A stretch of 64,000 nt of DNA from Modicisalibacter coralii. GTDB taxonomy: Bacteria > Pseudomonadota > Gammaproteobacteria > Pseudomonadales > Halomonadaceae. The notes below the pieces were generated by a model. That model saw only the letters and a program-made list of their open reading frames with translations. It was not told the DNA's origin and searched no databases. The stretch covers positions 113,171-177,170 of the forward strand of contig NZ_QWBW01000009.1 in the NCBI RefSeq assembly GCF_004117855.1, in the 5' to 3' direction. The translations under genes and the position numbers were made by a program. This document shows, piece by piece, positions 38,875-47,825 of the stretch (positions within the stretch are counted from its first letter, which is position 1; each line of letters starts with the position of its first letter).

Positions 38875-39408
38875 TCACTGGATGTCGATTCGCCGGCGAC
38901 GGGCTTCCTTGAGCTTGGGCAGGATGAGTTCGAGAACGCCGTCCTGGAACGAGGCGCTGGCCTTGTCGGGATCGACGTCGCCGGGCAGCGTCAGCGTGCG
39001 GGCGAAGGTCCCGCGCGAGATCTCGCTGCGGAAGTATTCCCCCTTTTCCTCTTTGCTGGTCGTTGCTTGCTCGCCCTTGATGGTGACACGGTTATCGGCG
39101 ATCGAGACGTCCAGATTGTCGCGTTCGACACCGGGGATCTCGGCACGCAGCACGAACTCGCCGTCGCGATCGATCAGGTCGACCCGGGGCAGGCGTGGCC
39201 CGGCCATGTCGAAGCGGTCCCAGAACTGGCGTTCCTTGAACAGCGGACGCATCCAGCCGCGATCGAAGACGTGCTCGAGCAAGCGGTCGAACTCCTCGAA
39301 CGGTGTCATCGCCTGACTGCCGGACCGTCCGGGGGGTGATTCCGGTGCGCCGGGGGTGGCGTCCTTCATCTCGCTGACGTTGCTCATGTCGCTGACTTTC
39401 TTGGCCAT
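38875..39408 (-). CDS. Small heat-shock protein Hsp20 (alpha-crystallin domain)
   Basis: A 177-residue small heat-shock protein. A Ser/Pro/Met-rich N-terminal arm (1-35) and an amphipathic segment (FEEFDRLLEHVF) precede the alpha-crystallin domain: LPRVDLIDRDGEFVLRAEIPGV, VTIKGEQATT, GEYFRSEISRGTFARTLTLPGDV and ASFQDGVLELILPK. The usual C-terminal IxI-like anchor is reduced to RRIDIQ. It should be an ATP-independent holdase chaperone in the cytoplasm. GAGGG stands before ATG 39408. The longer open frame up to 39615 is not conserved. Confidence 0.92.
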   Translation of the reverse strand: MAKKVSDMSNVSEMKDATPGAPESPPGRSGSQAMTPFEEFDRLLEHVFDRGWMRPLFKERQFWDRFDMAGPRLPRVDLIDRDGEFVLRAEIPGVERDNLDVSIADNRVTIKGEQATTSKEEKGEYFRSEISRGTFARTLTLPGDVDPDKASASFQDGVLELILPKLKEARRRRIDIQ

Positions 39409-39613
39409 GGGAAAACCCTCCATGAAGAGGATGTGGTCCGGCGCTTGGGCCCGCCGGGACCACCGGTGAAACCCACGGATAGAAAGATAGTGAGGCCCGC
39501 GTGAACGCGTCTTGACGCGCGTCAAGAGCGCGTTGGGCGAAGCCGTCAAGATGAGCGGGGGCCCGCGATGTAAACCCGCTAGACTGACGGTATCGATCAG
39601 GGAGGACGCCTGC

Positions 39614-40435
39614 ATGGCACGACTTTCATCCCAGGGCGAAGCGACGGTCGACGAGCTCGCTCAGCGTCACGGCTTCAGCCGCGAAGCGGTCATACACATG
39701 CTGTTCGCGGTTCGCGACGGCAACGGCGGCATGGCCCAGTTCAGTCATCCCGAATTCGGCGGCTCCGGGCAATGGATGCGCGGCGGCATGCTGATGCTCG
39801 GCGACATGTTCAATCATGGCTTGAAAGGGCGGGTGGACGCGCTCTGTCACGACGTCGCCGAACGGCTCGCCGCGCAGCCCGGGCTGCTCCATACGGGCAG
39901 TTTCCAGTCGCAGCGCCAGAGCGGCGGTGCCCGGCAGTATCAGGACACGGGCGACATGGCCGGCACCTCGAGCCTGTTCGTGGCCGACCCCGACGATCGC
40001 TGGTGGCCGGCGGCGCTCGGCGAGCCCGATGCCCGGGGCACGCAGAATCAGCTGCGCTATGCCTACTTCGCCGGGCCAAGGCGGCTGGCGGTGCACAGCA
40101 ACGGTAGAGTCCGGGTCTACGACACCGGCGATCACCGTATCGGCGGCTTCGCCCAGCAGCAGGGGGCCGGCGGCTCGATCACCTTTACCAGCCAGCACGG
40201 CAGCGTCGATGTGACCCGATTGACTCTGGTCTCGACCGACGACGCGGGCCTCGCCGCGGCCCCGCCGACGAGCGAACCGGCCCCGCCGCCTCCGAGCGCC
40301 GCGCCTGCCGGCTTGCCCGCCGGCGGAGACGACATCTTCGCCGCTTTGGAACGACTCGGCGATCTCAAGGCCAAGGGCATCCTCACCGAGGCGGAATTCG
40401 CCGCCAAGAAGGCGGAACTGCTCGCCCGGCTGTGA
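39614..40435 (+). CDS. SHOCT-domain protein with novel N-terminal region
   Basis: A 273-residue protein. The last ~30 residues (ALERLGDLKAKGILTEAEFAAKKAELLARL) are a SHOCT module, a short C-terminal oligomerisation motif. It is preceded by a Pro/Ala linker (about 212-240). The N-terminus has a helix-turn-helix-like stretch, TVDELAQRHGFSREAVIHMLFAVRDGNGG. The middle has a WWPAALGEPDARGTQNQLRYAYFAGPRRLAV segment and short beta strands. No catalytic motif or membrane segment is visible. Function is unknown; I recognise only the SHOCT end. It diverges from hsp20 about 200 bp away and precedes a GST gene. Confidence 0.8.
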   Translation: MARLSSQGEATVDELAQRHGFSREAVIHMLFAVRDGNGGMAQFSHPEFGGSGQWMRGGMLMLGDMFNHGLKGRVDALCHDVAERLAAQPGLLHTGSFQSQRQSGGARQYQDTGDMAGTSSLFVADPDDRWWPAALGEPDARGTQNQLRYAYFAGPRRLAVHSNGRVRVYDTGDHRIGGFAQQQGAGGSITFTSQHGSVDVTRLTLVSTDDAGLAAAPPTSEPAPPPPSAAPAGLPAGGDDIFAALERLGDLKAKGILTEAEFAAKKAELLARL

Positions 40436-40577
40436 CGCATGCCGCGATGGCCGGGCCACCTTGCCGTCGGTGCGGGTGACGGGCGTGATGCCGGAGCGAA
40501 TCTCGCCCGCGGCCGGTCACACTCTGCTACCTTGGCTAGTCGTTCCCGCAGGGAAGCGAGCGATCGAGGAGACGACC

Positions 40578-41300
40578 ATGCGCTACGAACTCTATTACTG
40601 GCCGACCATCCAGGGCCGCGGCGAATTCGTCCGGCTGGCCCTCGAGGATGCCGGCGCCGATTACATCGATGTGGGCAATGCCTCGGATGCCGGCATCACC
40701 GAGATCTCCGACTACCTCGACGGCGAGAGTACCTCGTGCCCGCCGTTCGCGCCGCCGTTTCTCAAGGCAGGCGAGGTGATCGTCTCGCACGTCGCCAATA
40801 TCCTGCAGTTTCTGGGGCCACGCCTGGGCCTGGCGCCCGAGGACGAGGCGACGCGCCTGTGGGCCCATGGCCTGCAGCTCACCGTGACCGACTTCGTCGC
40901 CGAGATTCACGACGTCCACCACCCGATCAGTTCGGACGAGTACTACGAGGACCAGAAGGGGGTGGCGCGCCAGCGGGCCGAGGCCTTCCACGAGGCGCGG
41001 CTACCCAAGTTTCTCGATTACTTCGAGCGGGTGATCGAGCTCAATCCCGACAGCGGCGACTGCCTGGTCGGCGGTGAACACAGTTACGTAGACCTGTCGC
41101 TGTTCCAGGTGGTCAGCGGGCTGCGCTATGCCTTCCCGTGTGCCATGGAGCGCCTGGCGCCGCGCTACCCGGGCGTGGCCGCGCTGACAAGCCGCGTCGT
41201 CCGGCGCGAGCGCATCGCCGACTATCTGAGTTCCGAGCGCCGCCTGCCGTTCAACGAGAACGGCCTCTTCCGCCACTACCCCGAGCTCGACGTGGCCTGA
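40578..41300 (+). CDS. Glutathione S-transferase (sigma/alpha-like)
   Basis: A 240-residue GST. The N-terminal domain starts MRYELYYWPTIQGRGEFVRLALEDAGADY. The Tyr of YYWP sits at the position of the catalytic Tyr of alpha/mu/pi/sigma enzymes, and GRGE/VRLAL is typical of those classes. PPFAPPFLKAGEVIVSHVANILQFLG carries the cis-Pro and glutathione gamma-glutamyl-binding region, with SHVA in place of the usual QSxA. It thus differs from the YfcG-type GST at 3718-4437. GAGGAGA precedes ATG 40578. The electrophile handled is unknown. Confidence 0.88.
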   Translation: MRYELYYWPTIQGRGEFVRLALEDAGADYIDVGNASDAGITEISDYLDGESTSCPPFAPPFLKAGEVIVSHVANILQFLGPRLGLAPEDEATRLWAHGLQLTVTDFVAEIHDVHHPISSDEYYEDQKGVARQRAEAFHEARLPKFLDYFERVIELNPDSGDCLVGGEHSYVDLSLFQVVSGLRYAFPCAMERLAPRYPGVAALTSRVVRRERIADYLSSERRLPFNENGLFRHYPELDVA

Positions 41301-41492
41301 GCGTCCTGCGCCCCTGGCGTCGGCTAGCGCCCTGGGTGAGGCGTTTTTACGCACGCCGCCTTCACGCACGTTCTGGTCAGCGGCAGCGCAATGCTGTAGA
41401 ACGCCACGATTGAGGCATTCGCTGAACGATTCCAACGCGCGGGCCGCTCGATGGCGCACCGACGGTTCGGCTTTCAAGGTACCAGGACTGGC

Positions 41493-42206
41493 ATGTTTCT
41501 CGACGATTTCCATACAGTGGCGGATGGCTGGATCCGCATCACCGCGACACAGGCGAGCCGCTTTGCCAAGCGGATGGCCGGCGACTACAACCCCATTCAC
41601 GACCCGGATGCCCGTCGCTTCTGTGTGCCCGGCGATCTGCTCTTCGCCCTGGTGCTGGCGCGCCACGGACTGTCGCAGCGCATGACCTTCCATTTCCGCG
41701 GCATGGTCGGCGACGACGTACCGCTGGCCGTCGAGGAGCGTGACGGCGGTGCGCTAAGCGTCGTCGACGCGACGGGCAAGGCCTTTCTGGATGTCGAGCG
41801 CAGCGGCGAGACCACCCGCGACCCGGCCGTGATCGAGGCCTTCACCCGCCGCTACATCGCCTTTTCGGGGCGCAATTTCCCGCATTTTCTCAAGCCACTG
41901 CTGGAAGAGCATGGGGTGATGTTCAATCCCCAGCGCCCCCTGGTGATCTACGACAGCATGGGCTTCGCGCTCGAGCGGATCGACGATGCCGCGTTGGAGA
42001 TCGCCTTCGACGGTGCCACCTTCGAGTGCCAGGGCAAGCGCGGCGAGGCGCGGTTGGCATTCCGCATGCTCGCCGACGGGGCCCCGGTGGGGACCGGCGC
42101 CAAGAAGCTGGTGGTCAGCGGCCTCCAGCCCTACGATGCCTCGGTGATGGACGCCTTCGTCGAGACCTTCAACCGGCGCAAGTCGGCATCCGGCGCCTCG
42201 TCGTGA
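41493..42206 (+). CDS. DUF3581 family protein (MaoC/hotdog-like)
   Basis: A 237-residue protein matching the DUF3581 family of gammaproteobacteria. ASRFAKRMAGDYNPIHDPDARRFCVPGDLLFALVL (about 15-50) strongly resembles the catalytic (A/G)DxNPIHxD motif of MaoC-type hydratases, with the Asp-His pair present, so hotdog-fold chemistry on a thioester is plausible. The second half, GVMFNPQRPLVIYDSMGFALERI, is family specific. No experimentally established function is known to me. I chose ATG 41493 (AGGAC upstream) over 41451. It ends 11 bp before the convergent regulator gene. Confidence 0.82.
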   Translation: MFLDDFHTVADGWIRITATQASRFAKRMAGDYNPIHDPDARRFCVPGDLLFALVLARHGLSQRMTFHFRGMVGDDVPLAVEERDGGALSVVDATGKAFLDVERSGETTRDPAVIEAFTRRYIAFSGRNFPHFLKPLLEEHGVMFNPQRPLVIYDSMGFALERIDDAALEIAFDGATFECQGKRGEARLAFRMLADGAPVGTGAKKLVVSGLQPYDASVMDAFVETFNRRKSASGASS

Positions 42207-42216
42207 GGCGCTTCGT

Positions 42217-43254
42217 TCACGGAGTCGCCTTTTGCTGGATGGCCAGCCGCAGCGAACGGAAGCGGCGCCGGTACTGACCCGGGGTCAGTCCCACCCGACG
42301 GCCGAACAGCCGTCGGAAGAAGCTGGCATCCTCGTAACCCACGCTTTCGGCGATCGCCTCGATCGGGGCATCGTCGCTCTCCAGCATCTGCTTGGCCTCC
42401 TCGAGGCGCAGGGTGTGTACGTAGGCGATCGGCGTCATGCCGGTGGCGGCCTTGAAACGGCGCTTGAACGAGCGCTCGCTGAGCCCACTGAGGCGGATCA
42501 TGCCGGCTACCGGGTAGCGGTGGTCGTAATGGCGCGCCGCCCACACCTGGCATTCGGCGATCACGCCATCCGCGGTCTGGCGCGCCCGGGTCAGCGCCGC
42601 ATAGGGTTGCTGGCCCTCGCGGTGCCAGTCGATCAGGTACAGGCGCGCCAGATGCATCGCCTCCTCGATGCCGGCCAGCCGCGCCACCAGAAACAGTGCC
42701 AGGTCCAGCCAGGAAGTGCCGCCCCCGGCCATCAGCAGGCGCTCGCCGGGACCGCTGGCGACCAGCGAGCGATGGGCGTGCACGCGGACATCGGGGTATT
42801 TCGTGGCCAGCGCTTCGCAGTAGGCCCAGTGGGTGGTCGCCTCGCCGCCGGCCAGCAGGCCGGCCTCGGCGAACAGCAGGGCGCCGGTGCAGGCTGCCGC
42901 CAGCAGCGCGCCCTCGGCATGGCAGCGGCACAGCCAGGCGATCTCGGCGGGGTAGCGGCCGGTCAACGGCTCGTCGGGCGCGACCATCAGGTCGGGTAGG
43001 CACACCGCCTGGGGCAATGGACAGTCGGCCAGCGCCATGTCGGGCTGGATCCAGGCCCGGTTGCCGGCACGAAAGCCCCGACCGTCGGTGGAGACGATCA
43101 ATGGGGTGAACAGGCTGCGCCCGGGGCGGCCCTCGGTGACCAGCGTCCAGTCGCGTCCTGCCGAGCTGAACAGGTCGTAGAGGCCGTAGAGGGTCGAGGC
43201 GGTGGCCTCGGGGGGCGCCAGCAGGGCGACCGTGATCGGGGCGTCGGATGACAT
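42217..43254 (-). CDS. GlxA-type AraC family regulator (DJ-1/PfpI domain plus HTH)
   Basis: A 345-residue regulator. The N-terminal DJ-1/PfpI-like domain (about 1-180) contains AAACTGALLFAEAGLL, with a Cys at the nucleophile-elbow position, and the TTHWAYCEALA segment. The C-terminal AraC HTH pair (about 230-330) includes LSERSFKRRFKAATGMTPIAYVHTLRLEEAKQML and SVGYEDASFFRRLFGRRVGLTPGQYRRRF. Relatives such as GlxA and CdhR regulate amine or amino acid catabolism. I prefer ATG 43254 over the upstream TTG 43281. It is divergent from the methyltransferase gene and may regulate it. Confidence 0.9.
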   Translation of the reverse strand: MSSDAPITVALLAPPEATASTLYGLYDLFSSAGRDWTLVTEGRPGRSLFTPLIVSTDGRGFRAGNRAWIQPDMALADCPLPQAVCLPDLMVAPDEPLTGRYPAEIAWLCRCHAEGALLAAACTGALLFAEAGLLAGGEATTHWAYCEALATKYPDVRVHAHRSLVASGPGERLLMAGGGTSWLDLALFLVARLAGIEEAMHLARLYLIDWHREGQQPYAALTRARQTADGVIAECQVWAARHYDHRYPVAGMIRLSGLSERSFKRRFKAATGMTPIAYVHTLRLEEAKQMLESDDAPIEAIAESVGYEDASFFRRLFGRRVGLTPGQYRRRFRSLRLAIQQKATP

Positions 43255-43361
43255 GGCACGATCCGCGCGTTTGTGTCCCAATCAACGTTAGTACAGGCTC
43301 ACTTCGCGGGATAGCGTCGACTGGCCGATTCCGGCTTGTCTACCTTCCGAGGAGTCCCGTC

Positions 43362-44459
43362 ATGTGCCAAGCTCTCGCCCCTGCCGACACCCATCGACCC
43401 GATGCCGAGACCGATGCCTTCGAGGCGCGTCTGGTCAACGCCCTCAACGAGGGCGGGCTGATGCTGCTGATGTCGATCGGCTATCGTACCGGTCTTTACG
43501 AGCGTCTCGCCGGCCAGCCGCCGCTCACCGACGTCGAGATCGCCGAACGCGCCGGCCTCGATGCGCGCTATGTGCGCGAATGGCTGGGCGGCATGGTCGC
43601 CGGCGGCGTCATCGAACTCGACCCCGCGACCCGCCGCTACCGGCTGCCCTCGGCCCACGCCGCGCTGCTGACCGATGCCGATGGCCCCAACCTGGCCGTC
43701 TACGCGCAGTTCTTCGCTCTGCTCGGCGCGGTCGAGGACGACGTCGTACGCTGCTTTCGCGAAGGCGGAGGCGTGCCCTACTCGCGCTATCCACGCTTTC
43801 ACGAGGTGATGGCCGCCGACAGCGCCCAGACCGTGCTCCCGGCGCTATTCGACGCCATCCTGCCGCTCGCCCCGGAGCTGCCCGCGCGCCTCGAGCAGGG
43901 CATCGACGTGCTGGACTGTGCCTGCGGGCGAGGGCGGGCGCTGCTGGCGATGGCCGAGCGCTACCCGGCCAGTCGTTTCACCGGCTACGACCTGTCGACG
44001 GAGGCGATCGCCTGGGCGCAGGCGCGGGTAGCCGAGAGCGGCCTCGCCAACGTTCGCTTCGCGACGCGCGACCTGTCCGACTTCGACGCGAGCGCCGAGC
44101 CGGCTGCCTTCGACCTGGTCACCACCTTCGATGGCATCCACGACCAGGCCCGGCCGCTGGCGCTGGTGCGCGGCATCCGTCGCAGCCTGCGCCCGGGCGG
44201 GGTGTATCTCGCTCAGGACATCCACGCCTCGAGCCATCATCATCTCGACCGCGAGCACCCGCTGGGCACGCTGCTCTATGCGGTGTCGGTGAGCCACTGC
44301 ATGACGGTCTCGCTGGCCCAGGGCGGGGAGGGGCTGGGCACGATGTGGGGGCGCGAGCGCGCCCAGGCACTGTTTGCCGAGGCAGGGTTCACGACGGTGA
44401 GCGTTCACCAGCTCGAGCACGACATCCAGAATGACTATTTCGTCTGTCGGGCCGAGTGA
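43362..44459 (+). CDS. SAM-dependent methyltransferase with N-terminal winged helix
   Basis: A 365-residue protein. An N-terminal winged-helix/dimerisation region (about 20-110; YRTGLYERLAGQPPLTDVEIAERAGLDARYVREWLGGMV) resembles that of small-molecule O-methyltransferases. The Rossmann methyltransferase domain has the SAM loop VLDCACGRGRALLAMAERYP (motif I in the variant form CACGRG), then FTGYDLSTEAIAWAQ and the motif-II-like FDLVTTFDGIHD. GAGGAG precedes ATG 43362. The methyl acceptor is unknown. It diverges from a GlxA-type regulator and converges with the PanE-like gene, with a strong hairpin between. Confidence 0.87.
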   Translation: MCQALAPADTHRPDAETDAFEARLVNALNEGGLMLLMSIGYRTGLYERLAGQPPLTDVEIAERAGLDARYVREWLGGMVAGGVIELDPATRRYRLPSAHAALLTDADGPNLAVYAQFFALLGAVEDDVVRCFREGGGVPYSRYPRFHEVMAADSAQTVLPALFDAILPLAPELPARLEQGIDVLDCACGRGRALLAMAERYPASRFTGYDLSTEAIAWAQARVAESGLANVRFATRDLSDFDASAEPAAFDLVTTFDGIHDQARPLALVRGIRRSLRPGGVYLAQDIHASSHHHLDREHPLGTLLYAVSVSHCMTVSLAQGGEGLGTMWGRERAQALFAEAGFTTVSVHQLEHDIQNDYFVCRAE

Positions 44460-44467
44460 CCTCGCTG

Positions 44468-44499
44468 ACGCCGCGCCGGCCGGTTGCCGGCGCGGCGTT
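44468..44499. terminator. Convergent terminator hairpin
   Basis: ACGCCGCGCCGGC (44468-44480) pairs with GCCGGCGCGGCGT (44486-44498) around five bases: a 13-bp, mostly GC stem directly between the convergent methyltransferase and PanE-like stops. Only a short TT follows. Confidence 0.75.
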
Positions 44500-44507
44500 C
44501 TGGCGGG

Positions 44508-45446
44508 TCAGAAATCCAGTTCTCCCCGGGCACGTCGCTCCTGGGGCAGCAGGGCGGCATGGATCCAGGCGTTGACCGGGGTGTCGACACCGGCCTCGCG
44601 GCCCAGGCGCACCACGGCGCCGTTCTGGGACGCCAGCTCCGAGGGTTTGCCATCCATGATGTCGCGCTGCATCGAGGCGGTGCCCGACTCGGGCAAACGA
44701 TCGATGAAGCGCAGCGCGCGCTGAACGGCGTCGTCCGGCAGCGCCACGCCCCGCGCTCGGCCCACCCGGGCGATCTCATCGAGAATCCGTTCGATCAGTT
44801 CGCGGGTCGCCGGCTGGCTGCGGGTCACGCCGATCGGCGCGCGGGTGATCGCGCCGATGCCGCTCATCGCGCAGATGAACAGGAACTTGCTCCAGATCGC
44901 GACGTGGATGTCGTCGGGGATTTCCGCCTCGATGCCTCGGGCGCCGTCGAACGCGGCCTTGAGGCGTCGTGTGCGCTCGCTGGCACGGTTGTCCAGTTCC
45001 CCGAAGCGCACGAAGGGGTCGACGCCGGCGTGGACGATCTCGCCGGGTTCGCCACGCCAGGCGAGAATGCCGCACAGCCCGCCCAGCGCGTGCTCGGGGC
45101 CGAATGCCTCGGCGACCTGGCGGGCGGCCTCGACGCCGTTCTCCAGCGGCAGGATCAGGGTCTCCTCGTCGACCAGCGGGCGCATCGCCTCGATGGCCTC
45201 GGCCACCTGCCAGGCCTTGACGGCCACCAGCACCACATCCACCGCGCCGACCTCGGCGGGGTCGTCCGTTGCCGCGACCGTGGGCAGGTGAAAGTCGCCG
45301 GCGATACTGCGTACCCGCAGGCCGTCGCGGCGCAGGGCCGCCAGATGCTCGCCGCGGGCAATGAAGGTCACGTCCTCGCCGGCCTCGGCCAGACGGCCGC
45401 CGAAATAACCGCCGACGCCACCGGTTCCATAGATGGCAAAGCGCAT
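44508..45446 (-). CDS. Ketopantoate reductase family (ApbA/PanE-like) 2-dehydropantoate 2-reductase
   Basis: A 312-residue two-domain dehydrogenase. The N-terminal Rossmann fold starts MRFAIYGTGGVGGYFGGRLAEAG with the GxGxxG dinucleotide motif. VVLVAVKAWQ and LPLENGVEA are the usual PanE nucleotide and substrate motifs. The C-terminal helical domain has IWSKFLFICAMSGIGAITR (Lys of WxK) and MQRDIMDGKPSELASQNGAVVRLG, with the conserved D/E and SELxxxNG. It may reduce ketopantoate in coenzyme A synthesis, or act on another 2-oxoacid, since several paralogues exist in such genomes. ATG 45446 has GAGGAG upstream. Confidence 0.88.
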   Translation of the reverse strand: MRFAIYGTGGVGGYFGGRLAEAGEDVTFIARGEHLAALRRDGLRVRSIAGDFHLPTVAATDDPAEVGAVDVVLVAVKAWQVAEAIEAMRPLVDEETLILPLENGVEAARQVAEAFGPEHALGGLCGILAWRGEPGEIVHAGVDPFVRFGELDNRASERTRRLKAAFDGARGIEAEIPDDIHVAIWSKFLFICAMSGIGAITRAPIGVTRSQPATRELIERILDEIARVGRARGVALPDDAVQRALRFIDRLPESGTASMQRDIMDGKPSELASQNGAVVRLGREAGVDTPVNAWIHAALLPQERRARGELDF

Positions 45447-45533
45447 GCTGACTCCTCGTGTCGTGTGGGTCATCGGGGCAGTATACGGAACCCGGGGCCG
45501 CGCTCGCACGATCCGGTCGGCCCGGTCGCAGGG

Positions 45534-45557
45534 AAAGGCCCGCCATGGGGCGGGCCT
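45534..45557 (-). terminator. Terminator after the chemoreceptor gene
   Basis: AGGCCCGCC (45536-45544) pairs with GGCGGGCCT (45549-45557) around a 4-base loop. Read on the minus strand it is followed by a short TTTC. It lies 36 bp past the chemoreceptor stop and should isolate it from the PanE-like gene. Confidence 0.65.
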
Positions 45558-45592
45558 ATGCATCGTTCTTCCTCCGAGGCGCGATCGAGAGC

Positions 45593-47680
45593 CTAGAACG
45601 CCTCCCAGTCGTCCTTCGTCGTCTCGGCGGCCTGCGTCGTCGGCTTGTTCAGGGACGGGCGGCGGAGTTCGGCAGCGGCGTCGGGCCGGGGCGTCTCGGC
45701 CCGGCTCGGGGCGGGGGCCGAATCGCCCAGATGGAAGCGCTCCATCAATTCGCTCAGGTGGCGTGCCTGACTGCGCATCTCTTCGGCGGCGGCGCTCGAC
45801 TCGGTGACCATGGCGGCGTTCTGCTGGATCATGGTGTCGAGTTCCGTCACCGCGACGTTGATCTGGCCGATGCCGTCGCTCTGTTCGCTGGCGCCGCTGC
45901 TGATTTCACCGATGACGTCGTTGACGCGCTCGACCCCGTCGAGAATCGATGACACCGTGCGCGCGGCGCGCTCGACCTGTTCGGCACCGGCCCGGGTATG
46001 GGTGAGTGACGTATCGATCAGACCGCGAATCTCGCTGGCGGCATCGCTGGAGCGGGTGGCCAGGGTGCGCACCTCCTGGGCGACCACGGCGAAGCCACGG
46101 CCGTGCTCGCCGGCACGCGCCGCCTCCACCGAGGCATTGAGCGCGAGGATGTTGGTCTGAAAGGCGATCGAGTCGATCAGGGTGATGATGTCGCCGATCT
46201 TCTCCGCCGAGGCATTGATGTCATTCATCGACGATTGCGCCCGCGCCATGGCGTCGTTGCCCTGGCCGGCCAGGTCACGGGTGTCGCCGACCAGTTGCGT
46301 GGCCTGACGCGCGGCGTCGGCGGTGTTGGCCACCGTGCTGGTGATCTCCTCGAGCGAGGCCGAGGTCTCCTGCAGGTTGCTGGCCGACTGGTCGCTGCGC
46401 GAGGCGAGATCCTCGCTGCTCTGGGCGATCTCGCCGGCGGCGTGGTAGACGCTCTGCGTGCTGCGACGCACGTCGCCGACGATGCGCGCCAGGCCGTCGC
46501 CGATGCCGTTCATGGCCGTGGTCAGGCGGCCGATCTCGTCATCGCGCCGGACCGCGATGCGCCGCGACAGGTCGCCCTTGGCCAGGTCCTCGGCCAGCCC
46601 GCCCAGGGCATCCAGGGGGCGGCTGATCATCCGCCGCTGCAGCCGATAGAGCAACAGGCCGAGGGCCAGCGCGACCAGCAGTGCGCCGACGATCGCGTAG
46701 TTGCGCAGGGTGTCGATGGCGGCGAAGACCTCGTCGTCGAAGACCGTGCTGACGATGGTCCACTGGCGTTCGGGGTAGGCGGTGAAATAGACCGTCCGCG
46801 GGCGTCCGTCGTCGGCGGCGATCGCCGTGTCGAAGCGACCGCTGTCGGTCTCGGAGAGCGCCGCATAGGCGGATTGGCCCTGCGGCGTGAGGACCTCGTC
46901 GAGGTTCCGTCCCTCGAAGGGGCCGCCGGCGATCACCTGGCCGCGATGCCCCTCGCGGGCGTCGACCAGCATGACGAAGCCACTCTCATCGAAGCGAATG
47001 TCGCGGATCTGCTGTTCGAGCAGTGCCGACTGCCGGGTGATGTCGATGCCGATGAAGGTGGCGCCGATGACCCGCCCGCCGGCGTCCTCGATCGGCCGAT
47101 ATTGGGTGATATAACGGGTGCCGAACAGGTCGGCGAGACCGGTGTAGGGTTCGCCGGCGATCAGGCGGGCGTAGCTGGCGTTGTTGCGGTCGAGGAGGGT
47201 ACCGACGGCGCGCGAGCCGTCGGCTTTCTTGAGCGAGGTGGTGACGCGGACGAAGTCGTCGCCGTCGCGGGCGAAGATCGTCACCGGTGCCTGGGCCGCC
47301 CGGGTGAACTCATCCAGCGGGCCGTAGTCGCCGTTGAGCACGCGAGCGCCGTTGCGCAGCGCCGGCGTCTGCCGGCCGGCGACCTCGATGCGCTCGTCAG
47401 GCGCCAGCGCGTAGGCGGCGTCGAATTCGCCCTCGAACAGGTTCAGCAGTCGCGAGATCTCGTGATGCAGTGTCTGGTCGAACAGGGTCAGGCGGGCGCC
47501 GACCTGGGCCTGCTGCTGGGTGACGCGCTCGGTCATCTCGGCGGCCACCTGGCGTTCGGCGGCCCAGGTCAGTACCCAGCTCAGGGCGACGAAACCGACG
47601 ACCAGAATCGCTGCCACCAGAATGGATACCCGGCTGACGATACCCAGGCGCCGCATCCCCGTTTTGTTCTTCATTGTCAT
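45593..47680 (-). CDS. Methyl-accepting chemotaxis protein (Cache sensor, HAMP, MCP signalling domain)
   Basis: A 695-residue chemoreceptor. TM1 (about 14-36), a periplasmic Cache-type sensor of about 290 residues (with [54 protein letters not shown] and [16 protein letters not shown]), TM2 (about 325-345), HAMP, then the long coiled-coil signalling domain. The highly conserved hairpin tip reads [37 protein letters not shown]. The protein ends DWEAF, a close match to the NWETF-type pentapeptide that tethers CheR/CheB in major receptors. A near-consensus sigma-28 promoter lies upstream (47707-47733), so it should belong to the flagellar regulon. The ligand is unknown. Confidence 0.95.
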   Translation of the reverse strand: MTMKNKTGMRRLGIVSRVSILVAAILVVGFVALSWVLTWAAERQVAAEMTERVTQQQAQVGARLTLFDQTLHHEISRLLNLFEGEFDAAYALAPDERIEVAGRQTPALRNGARVLNGDYGPLDEFTRAAQAPVTIFARDGDDFVRVTTSLKKADGSRAVGTLLDRNNASYARLIAGEPYTGLADLFGTRYITQYRPIEDAGGRVIGATFIGIDITRQSALLEQQIRDIRFDESGFVMLVDAREGHRGQVIAGGPFEGRNLDEVLTPQGQSAYAALSETDSGRFDTAIAADDGRPRTVYFTAYPERQWTIVSTVFDDEVFAAIDTLRNYAIVGALLVALALGLLLYRLQRRMISRPLDALGGLAEDLAKGDLSRRIAVRRDDEIGRLTTAMNGIGDGLARIVGDVRRSTQSVYHAAGEIAQSSEDLASRSDQSASNLQETSASLEEITSTVANTADAARQATQLVGDTRDLAGQGNDAMARAQSSMNDINASAEKIGDIITLIDSIAFQTNILALNASVEAARAGEHGRGFAVVAQEVRTLATRSSDAASEIRGLIDTSLTHTRAGAEQVERAARTVSSILDGVERVNDVIGEISSGASEQSDGIGQINVAVTELDTMIQQNAAMVTESSAAAEEMRSQARHLSELMERFHLGDSAPAPSRAETPRPDAAAELRRPSLNKPTTQAAETTKDDWEAF

Positions 47681-47706
47681 TGCTCCGTTACACAGTGATA
47701 CAAAGT

Positions 47707-47733
47707 TTATCGACTGTAAGGGGCGTGACTTTA
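47707..47733 (-). promoter_or_regulatory. Sigma-28 (FliA) type promoter of the chemoreceptor gene
   Basis: Read on the minus strand: TAAA (47733-47730), exactly 15 bases, then GTCGATAA (47714-47707). This matches the FliA consensus TAAA-N15-GCCGATAA with one substitution. It is 27 bp upstream of the start codon. Confidence 0.85.
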
Positions 47734-47825
47734 GGGATGATCGATGATTTTCGTAGAATTTACAGACTCTTGATTAGATTTAAGTGATGTTTTGCATGGT
47801 CTGTTGACCTTTTTTTACAGAAACG

